DNA from: Fasciolopsis buskii
Lineage: Eukaryota; Platyhelminthes; Trematoda; Plagiorchiida; Fasciolidae
NCBI GenBank assembly: GCA_008360955.1
Contig: LUCM01005809.1
Coordinates: 3,160 to 67,159 of the forward strand
DNA: 64,000 bases
Direction of reading: 5' to 3'
Shown here: piece by piece, positions 12,401 through 26,280 of the stretch
Position numbering within the stretch: the first letter of the stretch is position 1
Layout of the letters: each line of letters begins with the position of its first letter
Translations under genes and position numbers: made by a program
Notes under the pieces: model-generated
What the model was told of the DNA's origin: nothing
The model's input: the letters and a program-made list of their open reading frames with translations, nothing else
Databases searched by the model: none

Positions 12401-15400
12401 TATTTGATAGCAAACTATTTTTCTCCGCTTCCTACCCATTAAAAGGAGCTCGCATGCTATTATCAGCCTTGGGTTGACATGTATTCCACTTCGCACTTGA
12501 GTGCCCTAAAGCAATAGTGCGTAATTTACCAACCCAGTATCACCTAAGATTCTCTTCCAGTGGTCAATTATCTATTGTCCATCAGAGTAATCTAATTCGA
12601 ACACATTTCTTTTCATAATCATGATCCATTATGATGCACTGGTATCGACTTTGCGGACAGAACTGACTAATTTGCAACATCATTTTCTCTATGATCTTCG
12701 GAGTTTGATTTTGATTTTTTTTTACATTTGTTTGGTTTTGTCCGCCTTATTGGACACGTTATCTGTACGTATTTACTCGTTCAGGTACGTCCGGGAGTGT
12801 GCGCTTTCGATTCGGGCTAACCTCTCTGCATTTCTACAGTTATTCTGTTCCTCGTATATTGTCGCATTGATCCCATTTCGGTACCACTGTGGCTCGCACC
12901 TAGTCGTTGTCTCGAGTCTTCTTTGCTCTGTCGACCGAGAGGATTTTGTTTATATTTCCTTCAGAATCCCATAGAAAACACTTTCGGTGTCGCATACAGA
13001 ACGTCTTTTATCAAATCCTATGAGTCATCCTACTAACCAAATCCAAAGTCCGCGTGTTTCTGTTACAGAAGAATCATTCCCGAGGTCACGTGAATGGCAC
13101 TAGTCAAAATGACCTTTTCGTTCCGGTATTAGAAAGAGCGGACCCAGACCACAATCTGATCGAAGTCATTTGACATCAAAGAAACTAGAATGATCACGTG
13201 ACATGTTAGCACTAGTGGACGAAAAGACGAAGAGCGGTGGACAGTAGTATCATTTAGTAAGGTCTAAATTGATTGTGTGAAGGCCAGTGATGAAAAGAAA
13301 GTTCTATATGGGTGGAGCACGGAACTTACGGAAAAGTGGAGTCGAATCCAGCTGAGATTGAAGACTTCATAGTTGCATCAGTTCTACAGAACTGATTTCG
13401 GACTTTTACCTAAGCTAATACCCATATAATTGACAGAACACAATTTTGTCTGGGGGCTACAATTCATTGTAACATGATCTCCCAAGCAAGGAGAAGAATT
13501 GAAATTACGTCTAAGATCACCAGGTGGATTCAGTTGTAAACCCATAATGGGAATAAAAGTGCATTCGGGATAGGCTTTCATCTGATTTCCTGATGTATGA
13601 GAAACAGCATCAGTAAATTTCAACACATTGGATAGAAAAGTCATTTCGTGAAAAAAATTATCACCAAACAGAAGACACTTAATCCACCCAGAAAAACTTA
13701 CTTTTGGTGGACACGTGTGATAACCTTGCATTGCTGAGTAAAAAGATGACATCCATGAGCGACATCACGCTTTGAATTTGAATAGTATTAATTCAGCGAT
13801 GAAATTCAAAGACGATATCTTGCTGAGGAATTTTTAAAAAATCAGTGTAGCAAATGCTTATCTTAACCGGATTCCCGAAAACATCTGAAGAACATGTGCG
13901 AAATTTGTTGGATTTGTACTGAACCCGATTATGGCAATAGATATCTTCGTTGCTCTATAAAAGTCAAGGAGCTTTAAAGTAAATATTGAATACAAAATCG
14001 CCCATGCCAGCCTAAATATGTGGTAACTTGTATAAGTTAAAGATTGACTCAATGGGCTAGTCGTGGGTCTTGGGCACCAATTCCAAATCAATTGATGTCC
14101 TCAGGAAACATTTGCAGAAAGGAGCTTTCAGTCATTCAAGTTCCCGCTAACAGCATCGTAAATGTCTAAAAGGAAAAGTTAGAACCTCATGTGATTTTGT
14201 GCCGCTCCAAATCTCCCGGTCATGCAAGTCAGTTTCACTCCATCTGCCTATGGTAGGCCCTTGTGGCTATGAAGCACGCCTCTTCCACCACATGTAAGAG
14301 TCAATCGTACCATGAATAAGGGTCTGGGGCTAAGATTCTAGACCAGTTGGATGTCGAAGCTTTAAAAGAGCAGAACTAGTTATGGTTCGTCTCTTCAGTC
14401 CCCTATTGCGTGCTAGAAACATTCTTTGCACTAAGTCTGCTTTGGCCTACTTACCATCATATTACACATCTTGATGAAAAACGCGGCTAATAGAAGGACA
14501 GCGGTGACCGGTCCATATCTGGTCTCCGGATGAACCGGTATCACAATAAATGTGAAGTCCATAACCCCTATTATTCCTTTCCTCCACTGCATCCCTCAGT
14601 TTTAATCATATGGCGTTGGCATGAATATAAATAACTGAAGGATGGCTTGTTCCCCTGTCTGTGTTCTCCAAATGTGCTCTGTAGGATTTTTCAGTCAGAT
14701 TCTCGGAGAGGTTTATTGGCGCAAGACCACGCTAAGACTCTTATAGAGCTTAAACAAGAAAACGCAATGGCGATAACCGCCCGGCGAAGATTACGGAGCT
14801 ATTAGAGTCAACAGAATGCTGATGTTTGGAAGACAGATATTATGCTGAGTGATCTTGACCGCTTTCGGACAGGTTACGATTGTGAAAAAGGTTATCAGTA
14901 CCAGGTTGATAAGTGAATAAATGAAACACGAATTCATGAGCCATGTCAGAATTGAGATCTAGGGGTTTACTGATTCCAAGGTTATGCATATATAACCTAC
15001 CGAACTTGCACAAGTTGGGTTTACCATTGAGACTTGTCATATCGGTGAAAAATTCATATCAATACAAGCTTGTTGAATGGTTATGTAGGCCTAAGAACCT
15101 TTTTTGTAGGAAAGTTTCCAAAGTGCGAATAAAAGACGCTCCACTTATAGACAGATGTATCTGCATAAAAACCATCAGAAGTGTGACCCCCAGTAGATGT
15201 TCTCAGATGTCCCAGTAAAAGAAGTTCCGAAGTTCTGCTCATGCTGTTCTGCTTGGTGTGCTGGACTAAGCCAAGAGTGTTGGCCACCGACAGGATTTTT
15301 CCACCAGCCTTAGTTTGCTGGGCCTGATTATAAAAACAGTTCGGGAACCAGAGAGGAACTAGCGTGGGGCAGTCGGAAACTTCGAGCTTCTGTAGAGTTC

Positions 15401-18400
15401 ACGCTTGAGGTGGCGAATCGAAGTCTGTAGACTAGTCTAGGAACTACCGGACAGTAACTCATTGCATTGTACTTTGTAATATCTCGTTGTTCGGCATTGC
15501 AATCCCAAGTTTGTATTCCATCAGCAAACTTCCCCACTGTCCATTATGCAAGATTAACAACAGTAAAATTATGCGGGAATTACTGCAATTAGAGTCAAAG
15601 GGGAGTGGCAAATAGCTTCGTTGTGATTGGATCTTTGTTTACCCTAGAGGGCTGAGGCACGAGAAGGTTCTTATGAAGATTATTTCTAGAAGGAATAATT
15701 CGGAAAACAGTTGAGTTCCGAGATGTGAGCAGCATTTGGAGAGTTTATCACGAAAAGGATTAGAGAGATCTTCGCGCAAATCTGAAGCGAATTTCTCACG
15801 GTGATTTACATATAGGCCAAACATGACCACAACAAATGAGATAGAAGAGAAATGCTTAAATAAAAGATCATCTAGACGAAAAAATTTTAAATCCTTCTTT
15901 AGTGTGCCACAACAGGCTTAGGGAGAACAGCAGAATGTGACTGGTAGAAAGCATTGAGAAACTCCAGCAGAATTATCATTGAAAGTCACACGGAACATCC
16001 TATACCATCGAATCTGAATAGATATCTACTGTATTTCGAAGCCCAGTCGATAATGTGCGATGATCAGTGAAGACTGGAGGGTAAAGAAATTCTAATAAAC
16101 ACAACAATAAAGAACGTTATTAAGGACTGTTAGGGAAATCATAAGATAGGATGGAGATGAATTCAGAAAATTTTGAAGGACAAGATAAAGATCACCTTTT
16201 CGGATTGTTAATGAAGACTTAGAGATAAACTATCTAGGTTAGGATCAGATCATCCAGTGTATCATAAAAGCTATATCCTCGGTATGCCTGATCAAACAGT
16301 TAGATTAACTATGGGCGAAGTGATTCACTTAAGTAGATTAACGAAAGGGATAAATAACAACAATGTACGGTACGCTAGAATTTTTAATTAAGAAGTTAGA
16401 CAACTTCTGCCTTCCTCAGATCCCAGGCTTGGGGTGGATTAATTAGAGTAACCAGTGATCGATGCTTGCAAATAGGATGTACTGCCAAAAAGCCAAGGTG
16501 GTCACAGAGTAGAATCAAAAACAAAATACTCGAGAAACATTCACCCAGAAGATTGTGCAGATTTATTTAATTACTTGCAAACAAAATGCTCATTTTAAGA
16601 TGTCACATCAATGGCGCTCCTATGAGATTTTTAGACGTAATGGGGTGGTAGGGTGTATTGACGACGTTCTCTTTGAAACCACCGAGATTAATCCTCTCAG
16701 TCAGTTTTGCAAAAGTCTAGTTAAAAGCCTTACGACAGAGTTGTCTGGACGGAACGGTTTATTTTGTCTTTTGGGGTCAGTTGATAACTATCTTTGCTTT
16801 GCAGCTAGAAGGAAACAGATATGAATACCATGAGTTCTTAACCACAGAAAATATGGCATCAAGTGGAATACAGACACTTTATTTGAAGACAAAACAAGAT
16901 AAAACAACCGGACCAGTCGTGGCTCCAATCGTGAAATGGCTAAGCACTTTAAAAACCTTATCTTCTATAGATTTGACATCAGTACAGTTGGTGGAGGGAA
17001 GTGGTGAAGGAAAGGAGATAGATTCCTGACAGTTTCATTGTCACCGACTTAGCGCAGTTCTTCTATCCCTCGGTAGAATCACTTTACCTGGGATGACGTT
17101 GCCATCACATAAAGGGTGAAGACAGTTTCAAGGGCCAGTAAAAGTTTAAACTGTTTCCGTAATTAGAGTAAAGGGTCTTCATGCCTTTTAAAATAATGAA
17201 TTAAATTAAAAACAGGGTGCAGTGGTCTTAACAAAATGTCCAGAAAATGAAATATTGGCAGACGACACGTTGGTTTGACGTAAATTCTTTCGTTAGGGTA
17301 GAACAAAAAGTGTTGCCATCAAGACAAGAGTGAATCACACACTGGCCACCGATAGGGATATCTGCGCGGAGTTTGACGGGCCCCATCAACATTTCCATTT
17401 CCGCGGCTGGAGCAGAGGCAGTTAATGACACTAAAGAGGTATGACGGTTACCATCATCAAAGGAATGAGAACAGAAATAGGTAATGTGAATTTCAGAATG
17501 ACTAGATGATGGGCCGAATTAAATAATTTCAGCCGTGTTACTAAGACGATCATAACTAAGGAGACTACTATACAGTTAGAACCGATACGTGAACAAGGAC
17601 GGACCACCATGAAGAATTAAGATTTGTGGTACCACCTCCATCAGCGATTCTCTTGACAAAAGCACAAGGGAGTGGTCTGTGTCACCATTCAACCAGGATT
17701 GCTATATGCATACTACATCAGTCTAGTTTCCACAACAATTCAGAGGTTTTCCGACCAGACGACGAACGTTAGGGATAAGCAGAGAATGAGCAATCATTTC
17801 GTTGTTTAAGGGCTGTCTCGAATGTCCAAGGAGATTGCTATCTTGGATGAACAGGAGAGCTCGAGTATGACCCAAGATGCCAGGTTTACACTGCAGGATA
17901 AATGATCTTGAGGAAAAAACTGTTGGTGTACCTATTGTAATCTCACAAACTTTCGAAAATGGTAATAGTAAATGATGGAGATTTTGGATGCTGAAACTAT
18001 AGTAATCGGATGCCACAAGTCAGACACCAAGCATCTGGATAAAAACTCTCACTGTCACTGTCATTAAGACCAGTGGCAAACGATGTTTCGAATTTGCGAA
18101 TAATTCTAACGTAAATAAACCCTAAAAATGTCTAGAGTAGAGAACTCAGAGCCAGGAGAAACCAACTTGGGAAATACGAGGGAAGATAGCCATTGCAGGA
18201 ATGCATCAATTTAGCGATAAGATGGTCCATGTTGAAATTTTCGTTTGTGATCTTGATCTTCTGACCTAAGAAGCCTTACAAAGTCAGGTTTCTGCTATGT
18301 TGACAAAAGTTGCACTTCCCAGTATCTTTCTATTTTTCAGTAAAGTCAAACCAAAGGGATGCATAATACCGTGTGCTGATTAGGATATGCTTCCCCATCG

Positions 18401-18879
18401 CGGTATGCCACATCTCCACTTACGTTCTCATCTCGTTGTTTCTCGGTAAGTAGCTTGGTCACTAGCTCATGAACATGTACGTTGAATTCAGACAATGATA
18501 TTCCAGATCGTGTGGCGCACATGAAGCTGTAAATTTATTAGTTAGTGGTTCTCAGGTGCATATCTAGATGAAGCCAGATATCAGAAATGTGATGCTTTGG
18601 GATTTGGCGTATACGTGATAGAGTATTTGCTTACCAAAGAAAAAAATAAGCTGCATGCGCCCGGTCAGTGTGAGCTAAAGTGGAGCTATGACAGCTCGAT
18701 TTGACTGAGGACTTCACCCAACACTTGTTTGTTGATCACCGTCTATTTAGAGAGAAAATCTCCTGTTCAGAATGTCATGATGATGAAGTGCATGAAACGG
18801 CAAGGTCAGCTTTAAGAGTAATGAATAAATCCAGTTTCATTTCCGGTCAGATTACAGGACTACACGGCGAGATGCCTGA
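9411..18879. other. 9.5 kb with no supported gene
   Basis: Long AT-rich stretch without recognisable protein motifs on either strand. The longest frames (12621-12974 plus, 13384-13752 minus, 9896-10255 plus) have no recognised family and no convincing splice borders. Around 10160-10190 there is a short TATATATG-type tract. Some frames on the minus strand near 17230-18016 look protein-like and may be an old unclassified transposon, but I cannot assign them. Confidence 0.5.
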
Positions 18880-20950
18880 TCGTCCATGTTCTTGCACCGA
18901 GACCTCCTTGCATCTGACGGTGCTTCGACAACAGGAGGGTGGATAACCCTCTTCAGTTCCTACAAGTGAGGAAACAATTAATGCGATGCTTTCCTCCAGA
19001 CCACCTCCCCAACCTCACTGTCCGCTCCAAACACAGCTAGCTAGGCATTGTCTGATCTCCCTTTGAATTCGCATACTGACCCAACCTTGACCACTTCTTC
19101 CGGTAACTTATTCCTGCCATTCACCACTCGTGTGGCAAACTATTTGCTCCTTAAACCGGTGGTTGCGTGTTCTCGCACAATCGTTTTCCCGTTACCTCTT
19201 AGTGTCTCGTTCCCCCTTATCTTGAATAGACCTCCACGGTGACCCCGTATCTCGTGTAGACCCTTAATGATCTTCAAAGTCTGTATTAAGTCCTCTCTTT
19301 CCCTATGTCTTTCCAGGGAGTATAAGCCAAGCGCCCCAAGCCGCTGTTCATATCACATTTGCCGCAAATGTCCAAACCACCGTGTAAAAACAGGTTGAAC
19401 CTGTTCCAGCATTTTGCTATCTCTTACCAAATATGGTCTCCATGCCTGGACACAGTATTCCAAGTGCGATCGGACAAATGCCTTGAACAGTGGCAGAAGA
19501 ACGTTAGGCTTCCTAGATCTTACGGTCCATTTTAGTTGGTGCAAGGCACACCTGCGTTCTTGGCTGCCTTCTGACATTGCAGACTAGGTTTGAAGTCTGC
19601 ACTCACTACTATCTCGAGGTCCCTTGTCTACTGAGTTTGTTCCATCGCGACTAGATGCCCAGGTGTAATCATGTGGCGAGGGGAATTTCCTTCTCCTCCC
19701 ATGAGCCGCTGACATTTTGCCAAGTTCAACGGAAGATCCCAGCTCACCAACCATTGGGAAAATTTATCCAGATCCCTTTGGATAGCCTCATTGTTTACTA
19801 TAACTAATAGTTTGATTTCGTCAGCAAACATAAGACACGGATTTCCTAATTCATTAGCTATGTCGTTGACATACACCAGGAAGAGCAGTGGCCCTAAGAC
19901 AGACCCCCGAGGCGCCCTGCTGTATAACAATCCTCTGTCCGATAGACACCCCTCGACTCTCACCCTGAAAGATCGGCCCTTTAGACAATGTGCTATCCAG
20001 TTACTTACCTTAGCATCAACTAAGCCCTCACTTTCTGGTCAAGAAGCCTGTGGTTCACGGAATCAAGGGCCTTCTGAAATTCCAGGTGGCTGAATTCTAC
20101 CCCCTCGCCTCTGTCAATCCTGCATGTTAATTCGTCTAGGAATCTTACGAGGTTTGTCAGACAGGAGCGTTTGCGACAAAATCCGCGCTGCTGTGCTACC
20201 ATTAACTTTTTAGCCTTTGGGTGATTGACTATCCTGTCGCGAGGCACTCTTTCAGCATGGTCAAGCTTGCCGGTCTATTGCTACTGCAGTTATCTGTCTC
20301 GCCTTTCTGCAATGGCATGACCGTCGACGTCAACCAGTCCGCGGAGAGCCGCCCTTCGTCCAACGGCGCATTAAAGGGCGTGATGGAAGTTTCCACCAGG
20401 ACCTCCGCCAGCGGCCTTACTATCACTGGGCGGATACTATCAAGTCCCGTTACTTTTAAAGCGTCCGTTCATTTTGGTCTGTTCCACACTTCTTCCTCCG
20501 TGATTGCTCCGCCCGGCCTCTCCACCAAAAGGTTGACGGGACCTAGTTTTCGTCCCTGCGTCCCTTGGTCCCGCCTGTATACTGCCTGGGAAAATCTCAA
20601 CAGACAGTCGGCTTTATCCTGACTGTCGGCTGACCTAACCGCCTGGTGGTTTTTCACTCCACCTACGACCTTTCGCAAGCAGTCTTGGACTGCACGTAGG
20701 TGTAATAGGCTTTGCGGTTTCTTTTAGCGGCCCAAGCGATCCGCTCCTCGTAGGCAGTTCTGCACCGTCGTTGGATGCGGGACATTCTCTTTATCTCCGC
20801 TGTATACCTTAGCTGATCTCGGTAGCCCTGTGTTCTTATACCTCAGGAAAGCCCTGTTTCCGCTTCCTGGCTCTCGTGATCCCACTCCTCCACCATGGTG
20901 GTAGCCCCTTTCTCTTGTTTCTGTGGAGGGGTGCAACCAAGTCTGTTATT
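18880..20950 (-). mobile_element. CR1-like LINE, decayed copy on the minus strand
   Basis: Read on the minus strand, a CR1-type reverse transcriptase is recognisable in broken frames. The pre-RT linker is at about 20936-20460 and a fingers block with RGFCRKRSCLTNL at about 20200-20150. Palm motif A is LEFQKALDSVNHRLL (about 20085-20035), then PRGSVLGPLLFLVYVNDI (about 19915-19855) and a YxDD-box equivalent FADE (about 19830). LPLNLAKC, HLEYCVQAW (about 19465-19440) and a C-terminal block ending CEFKGRSDNA (about 19040) follow. Many stops interrupt it. The second catalytic Asp of FADD has become Glu. Sequence from about 19035 to 18880 looks like the 3' UTR. Most of the endonuclease is missing, so the copy is 5'-truncated near 20950. 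Confidence 0.85.
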
Positions 20951-23900
20951 GCTAACAGGTTGCTCTTGTTTGTTTATATGAGTATCCCATGCAATTTTTC
21001 GCACGCATACAGAATTACTTACTATCGAAAAAGGCCCTGTTCCTGGAATGCGAGAACCTTAGGGGGTGCAATATAATGTGAAGTTAAATATACCATGCCG
21101 GAGAATCTTGGAATTCTTGGTTCTTAGAAGTTCTTAGGGAAGTGACGCATCTAAATATTTCATCTCTGGTTAAAATATTTGGGAAATTCCCTTGACTTTC
21201 AAACTTCAGTGGTATCTGTAAGCGGGTTCCTTTTGCTTCCTGATTACTTTGGGCTTTGAACAGGTAGTCATATCGTCGAAAGCCAACAGTATTTCAATGA
21301 GACAACACCAACTGAAAATGACACAATGTTTCAGTCGGCAGTTCTAAAACCCGGAATATTGAGGGCTTAGAGGAAAAGCGTGAAGAAAACACCAGTAGCT
21401 GGGTTCATCGGATGGAGTTTGTGAAGAGAAATGTTACAAGGGAGAAAGTTTACTTAATTTGAAAACCGTATAAGTTTTTAGGCGACGTATGAATAGAGAC
21501 CGGATAACAGTCATTTGTGAACATAATAACTTACGATTTAAATGAAAACAAATGGCGGTGATTAGTAATGACTTCGTCTAACAGAGTATGACGACTGTTA
21601 ATATTAATGAATCTGAAAGCAAGAAGCGGGTAAATATGTGCATGACTGAAATCACGTGCAAATATGTAGATGTTGGTCTGAAGGCTGATCAGGGATGACA
21701 TTAAAGCATTATACTGAACTGTATGCACGCAAAGATGTCATATACATGTTTTTTTACTGCTAAACCTATAAAGCGAAACAGTTTAGAAGAACACTGAATA
21801 GACAGATATTCAGTATTACCTGAAGTGTTTGAAAACGCCGGTGTATTTGCCATTCCATGTTCAGTTGACGAGCTCTGCCATTCCAATTCCACTTTTCTTG
21901 TTCTTCGGCGTTCGATCATAACGACAACACTGGTCCAAGTTTTGAAAGCCAAAATTAGACAACATCCTTATTTAGCCAACATTGGTGACCGATTACTTTA
22001 CAGGTATGAGCTCGAGTCCGAGTTTGTGCGAAGTTTGTTAAATCTGACAAACATAAGGAAGCGTAACAAACACCAGAACTGACCACAGGCTTCGCAGGCT
22101 TTGTGGCTAAAGGGGCCGAGCTAAGTGCAACTTCCCAATCCGTGTGTTTTCGTTTTTCAGTCAAATTTTGCTCCAGAGCGGTCATGCACAAACGAAATTC
22201 ATCGACGTAAACAACAACAATTTCATTATCCAAAAGTTATAGTTGAAAACAGGAGCAGCGATTAATCAAGAATAGGATATGAATACATCCGCTTGGTAAG
22301 AAGTAGAACGAAAAAGCACAACTAACCAAAACGGCACGGTTTTGGAAATGCTGGTTGTGTAAATAACGTTCACGACTCCGTAGATTCAGATGATCCCCAT
22401 TTCTAAATGCCTAAAGTTCTATATGGAATCGGATAGAGCATTGCATGAAGATCCAGGTGTCTTTGGTGCTAGTGAAATATCGTCGCATTTGATCACATTG
22501 TCTAACTATCCTACGGAATCGCGAGTCGTTTCCAATTTTGTCACATCATTTCTCAGCCATTTATGATGTTTTATACCACTGCGTATTGATTGCCATCCCG
22601 ACTTCGTCTGACCACTACTAAGTGGCACACAGTCTCCACAAGAATAGTGCGTCAAATGTGATCGGCCGGTCGAATTGTAAGCGCCTGGAGAGAGTGAGTG
22701 AAGCTTAACAACTGGTTCCACATGCAGTATCATCAAATGCACAATTGGCACGACGGTCACTTATAGGTGATGCATCCGGAATCCATTAGACCAACACCCA
22801 GCTGGACTTGGAACGAGTAGGACGATAACGAGTAAAAATAATTTTTCAATCACTAATGCACCTGATCAGACCGTACAAGCACCGGAAGTTTTAGATGTAC
22901 CTATCCCGCCAAGATAATTCTAGCACTGCTTCTGCATTGACCATGATCGAGAAAGGCTGCGCTGCAATTCTCTGTCATCTTTGTTTCGTTGTTTTCATGC
23001 GGAACTTTGGGTTCCATTATGGTCTCCATTCGACGACATAATCGGTAGAAATTAATACTGTTTAAAACTCGACTGGAATCACGCATTGGTGTACCTCAAA
23101 GACCGAATCCATCCAGAAGAGGCCTTAGTGCTGGTTGGCAGACAGCTCTAAAATGCACCCTTCTGGTCAATATGTCCATTCCGGAATTGCTGAGTACCAG
23201 CATCCATTCTCCGTTTAGGACAATGTCGGTTCTGTCTCTCGCACTTCAGTCATCGGTCTATGTTCACACTTGTGTCATTTGCATACAAAAACGCGGCTGT
23301 ACCCTGATATTGCTGATTCCTTCGCGCAGATAGACAGTTTCAGACTCCACCGGCAGGACAGAGTTTCGAACAAGAAGACTGAAGGTGGTTTGACAGCATA
23401 CTTACAATCCTTGTAGTCCGGGCAAGTCCGAAGCTATATATATATATATATATATACCTACTAGCTAAACGGAATTGACTATCTCGTGATACAGTGTCAT
23501 CCTATGTTTTCCTGCCATATAAATAATATCATAACAAACTTATACATTGCCACTTTCAGCTTGCAACACAATGCAATATCTTTTTTCGACTCTTTTTAGC
23601 ACTTATTTTTCCTCTTCGTGAGGATAGTATGCATATTATGGTAGTTGATCTCAATCATGCATCAACACTACCACTAACTGTGTCTGATTTGACTGGTCTC
23701 TGTGTTTCTCAAACCGGAGGCGACTAAACTTCAGATAGAGTTATCACCAACCACCCTGATACCTTTTCCCTGAAAATGAGTGTTCCAGTTTTAAGTAGTC
23801 ATCATCGTCTACTTCTGTGAGGACCAAGGTATACTCTAGATCAGCCTTCCATTCCTTCAAGCAAACAAATCAAATCCTAGTTCACCTCCGCAATTTTTCA

Positions 23901-24149
23901 CACAAAATCATTACTCTGCTTCAAAAACCTTTTTCACACACATCTGCATGTTTCTCTTTAGAACCCTTGCTCAATGACAAAGTCAGACTTTTCACAGAAA
24001 TGGCCAACGCGAAATGTGATATCTGCTTTCTCTTAAAAATCATCGTATCAAATGGTCACATCTCATCCCACCTACTGAAATCTCGCAGAAGGGGAAATGG
24101 GCAATTATACACATTCCGTAATAACTCGAGTGTGCGGCATATTTCAACA
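20951..24149. other. non-coding stretch, no gene seen
   Basis: Only short frames occur. The minus-strand frame at 22506-22760 and the plus-strand frame at 21825-22082 match nothing I know. A TA microsatellite lies at 23435-23456. Sequence from about 23817 may be the diverged 5' part of the LINE that follows. Confidence 0.45.
23435..23456. repeat. (TA)n microsatellite
   Basis: A perfect run of TA dinucleotides, about eleven units. Confidence 0.95.
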
Positions 24150-26280
24150 ACGGACAACGGCAGGTCCTGCAGAGTAAAACGCTGTCGTCCAACTACCAAC
24201 TACCAAAAGTGCCCCAACTGCACTAATCTGGTACACATCCAGACCGTTTGTCAAAGTTTATAACCATATGCAAAGAACACCTCTAATTCTAATTCAACCG
24301 TTTTGAGTTTCACTTCATTTTGCTAGACACCCATGCTTCCAGTTCATTATGTCTAGAATTTCGTGTCATTCATTCATCAATGCTTTATTGCTAACCCGCT
24401 GATTCAGTATACTGCAACAGGTATCATTATACATGAATAGGTCGCCTTGGATTTATGAAAACTTCCTATAACGGATCTAAATTATGATACTCATTCGAGT
24501 CCTTTTCTTGTCAGCAACTCACAACCTATTAATATCTTCCTGCAGTTTATTGCCCACTGTCAACTGATTGAACTCCGGCATTTACTGGGTGACTGTTACA
24601 AACTGTTACAAACTGGCAAGGCATTCGACTGTTTTGTGAAAAGAGAAAGAGCTAAGTGAAATGTTCTGCTGATGTAAACGGACAACTGAAGCTCAGCCAT
24701 CCTTCCACTTATACCCAGTCATATTTACATAGGCTGATCATATGACAGTTAGAAGATTTCTGGGGAAGAGTTGTTCGACCTCCGCATCACTAAAATTACC
24801 ACAAGGGTTGGTCATCAGTCTACCCCCAACTATTTTAAGGCATGATGCTGTGGCCCTGACGGATGTATTCACTTCTCTGATTTACACATTAAACTCGTCT
24901 TCTACCTCCAACCCATCACTATTGTTCCCATCCCGAAATCTATCAGTTTTACTGTGTTATGTAGACGCTTTTGTCCCATCTCTTTAACATCTTCTGGTCT
25001 TAAGCTGACGGACCGTGCTATATATTAGCGCACGCGTTCTTCGAAGTATCTTCCTAAAGACCCGTTTCCAGCTTGCCTATGAATATTACATGTCCAGTTT
25101 GAACGCCATCGCCTCCCTTATTCACCACACTTGACGGTCCCTAGACGCATCGATGAAATCTGTGCGTTGCACCTTTCTAGACCAATCGTCGGCATTCGAT
25201 TCGGTCTCACGGTCTCTTCTACTTCACAAACTGCAAACATCTGATTATACCAGATCTCCATTAGCATGGCTGTCTGATTGCTTTACTAACCGAATCCAGT
25301 GCACACGAATGGAGGGTAAAACTTCAAAACAACTCAGGGATGCTTTATGGTATTGCTCTTTCATCGTATCTCTTCTCTATTTACATAATCGAATTATCAG
25401 CTAGCTCCCCCTGTCATCTGTTCAAGTATGCTGATGATGTTGCCCTCTCTCAAGCCGTTTCGATCAACAACCTACCTCTTATCTACCATTTCTCTGCACA
25501 AGCTGGTTTAAATCTCAACATATTCAAATGCTTCCAATGTCTTCTCTCTCTCTCTCTCGATCAGTCTTTCATCAACTCAGAACCACTTGCCTGGGTTGAT
25601 TCTGTGAAATATCTAGAGATTACTATCGATAAAAATCTGAAGTGAACTATTCACATTTCCACCTGTGTAAGGAATCTCCGTCGGTTATCATTTCAAATCA
25701 GGAAGCCTCGACACTGCAAGGAGAAACAAAGCACAACCTACCGTTTTGTATATCGGTATGTTTTTTCCAATCATACCTTACTGTTCTCCTGTTATATTTC
25801 CAGGTTTACTTACTAAAGACTATAAAATTGTTCGCCGGGGTTATCAGTTTTTGGCCGTGTATCTTTCATATCACTAACTGAGTTGTCCATTAATCTATTT
25901 GATCAGCACTTAACAGCATGTGAAAAATTTGCCCATGAAATTCTTTCAGATCCCACACATCTTCTGCGCAACAATCTTTCAAAGTACCGCTCTCATACTT
26001 AAACAGGATCCATTTCTCGTTCCATACCCTCTAGACTCAATATCCATGAGAATTTTACTGTCCAATGTTTAGCATGCATCTTGACAAACCGTGACCGTGT
26101 TTCAGCCGACTTCCCGAACAACCTATCATAATGTCCTCAAATCACTCCTCGACGAGCTTATGTTTTCCTCATTTTTACAAGGTGATCAGTGTAATTACTT
26201 TCTTATTTTACCCCGGTGTTTGACTAAAAGGCGACATATTTTGTGCGCCAAAGTTTATAAGATGCAATACAATACAAACA
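24150..26280 (+). mobile_element. CR1/jockey-type LINE fragment, copy A of an inverted pair
   Basis: Plus-strand pieces of a non-LTR retrotransposon. First is a Cys-rich finger-like segment, CPNCTNLVHIQTVC (about 24210-24255), with PHD-like spacing. Then a pre-RT linker (24742-24987), palm A FLDQSSAFDSVSR (about 25170-25210), the GMLYGIALSSYLFSIYI block (25340-25390), the catalytic box KYADDVAL (about 25425-25450) and a thumb with KYLEITIDKNLK. A frameshift near 25335-25345 and a TGA after KNLK (about 25643) break the ORF. The 3' end is near a GCAATACAATACAA sequence at about 26265. Copy B at 53465-55590 on the opposite strand is nearly identical and carries the same two lesions. The exact clade is uncertain. 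Confidence 0.85.

Noticed and set aside
12621..12974. Hydrophobic 117-codon frame resembling a membrane protein
   Set aside because: T-rich DNA gives hydrophobic translations by default; no family pattern or splice support.
13384..13752. 122-codon Cys-containing frame on the minus strand
   Set aside because: Has several Cys and a plausible composition, but no recognised family, no signal peptide and no convincing splice borders; one frame of this length is expected by chance in 64 kb.
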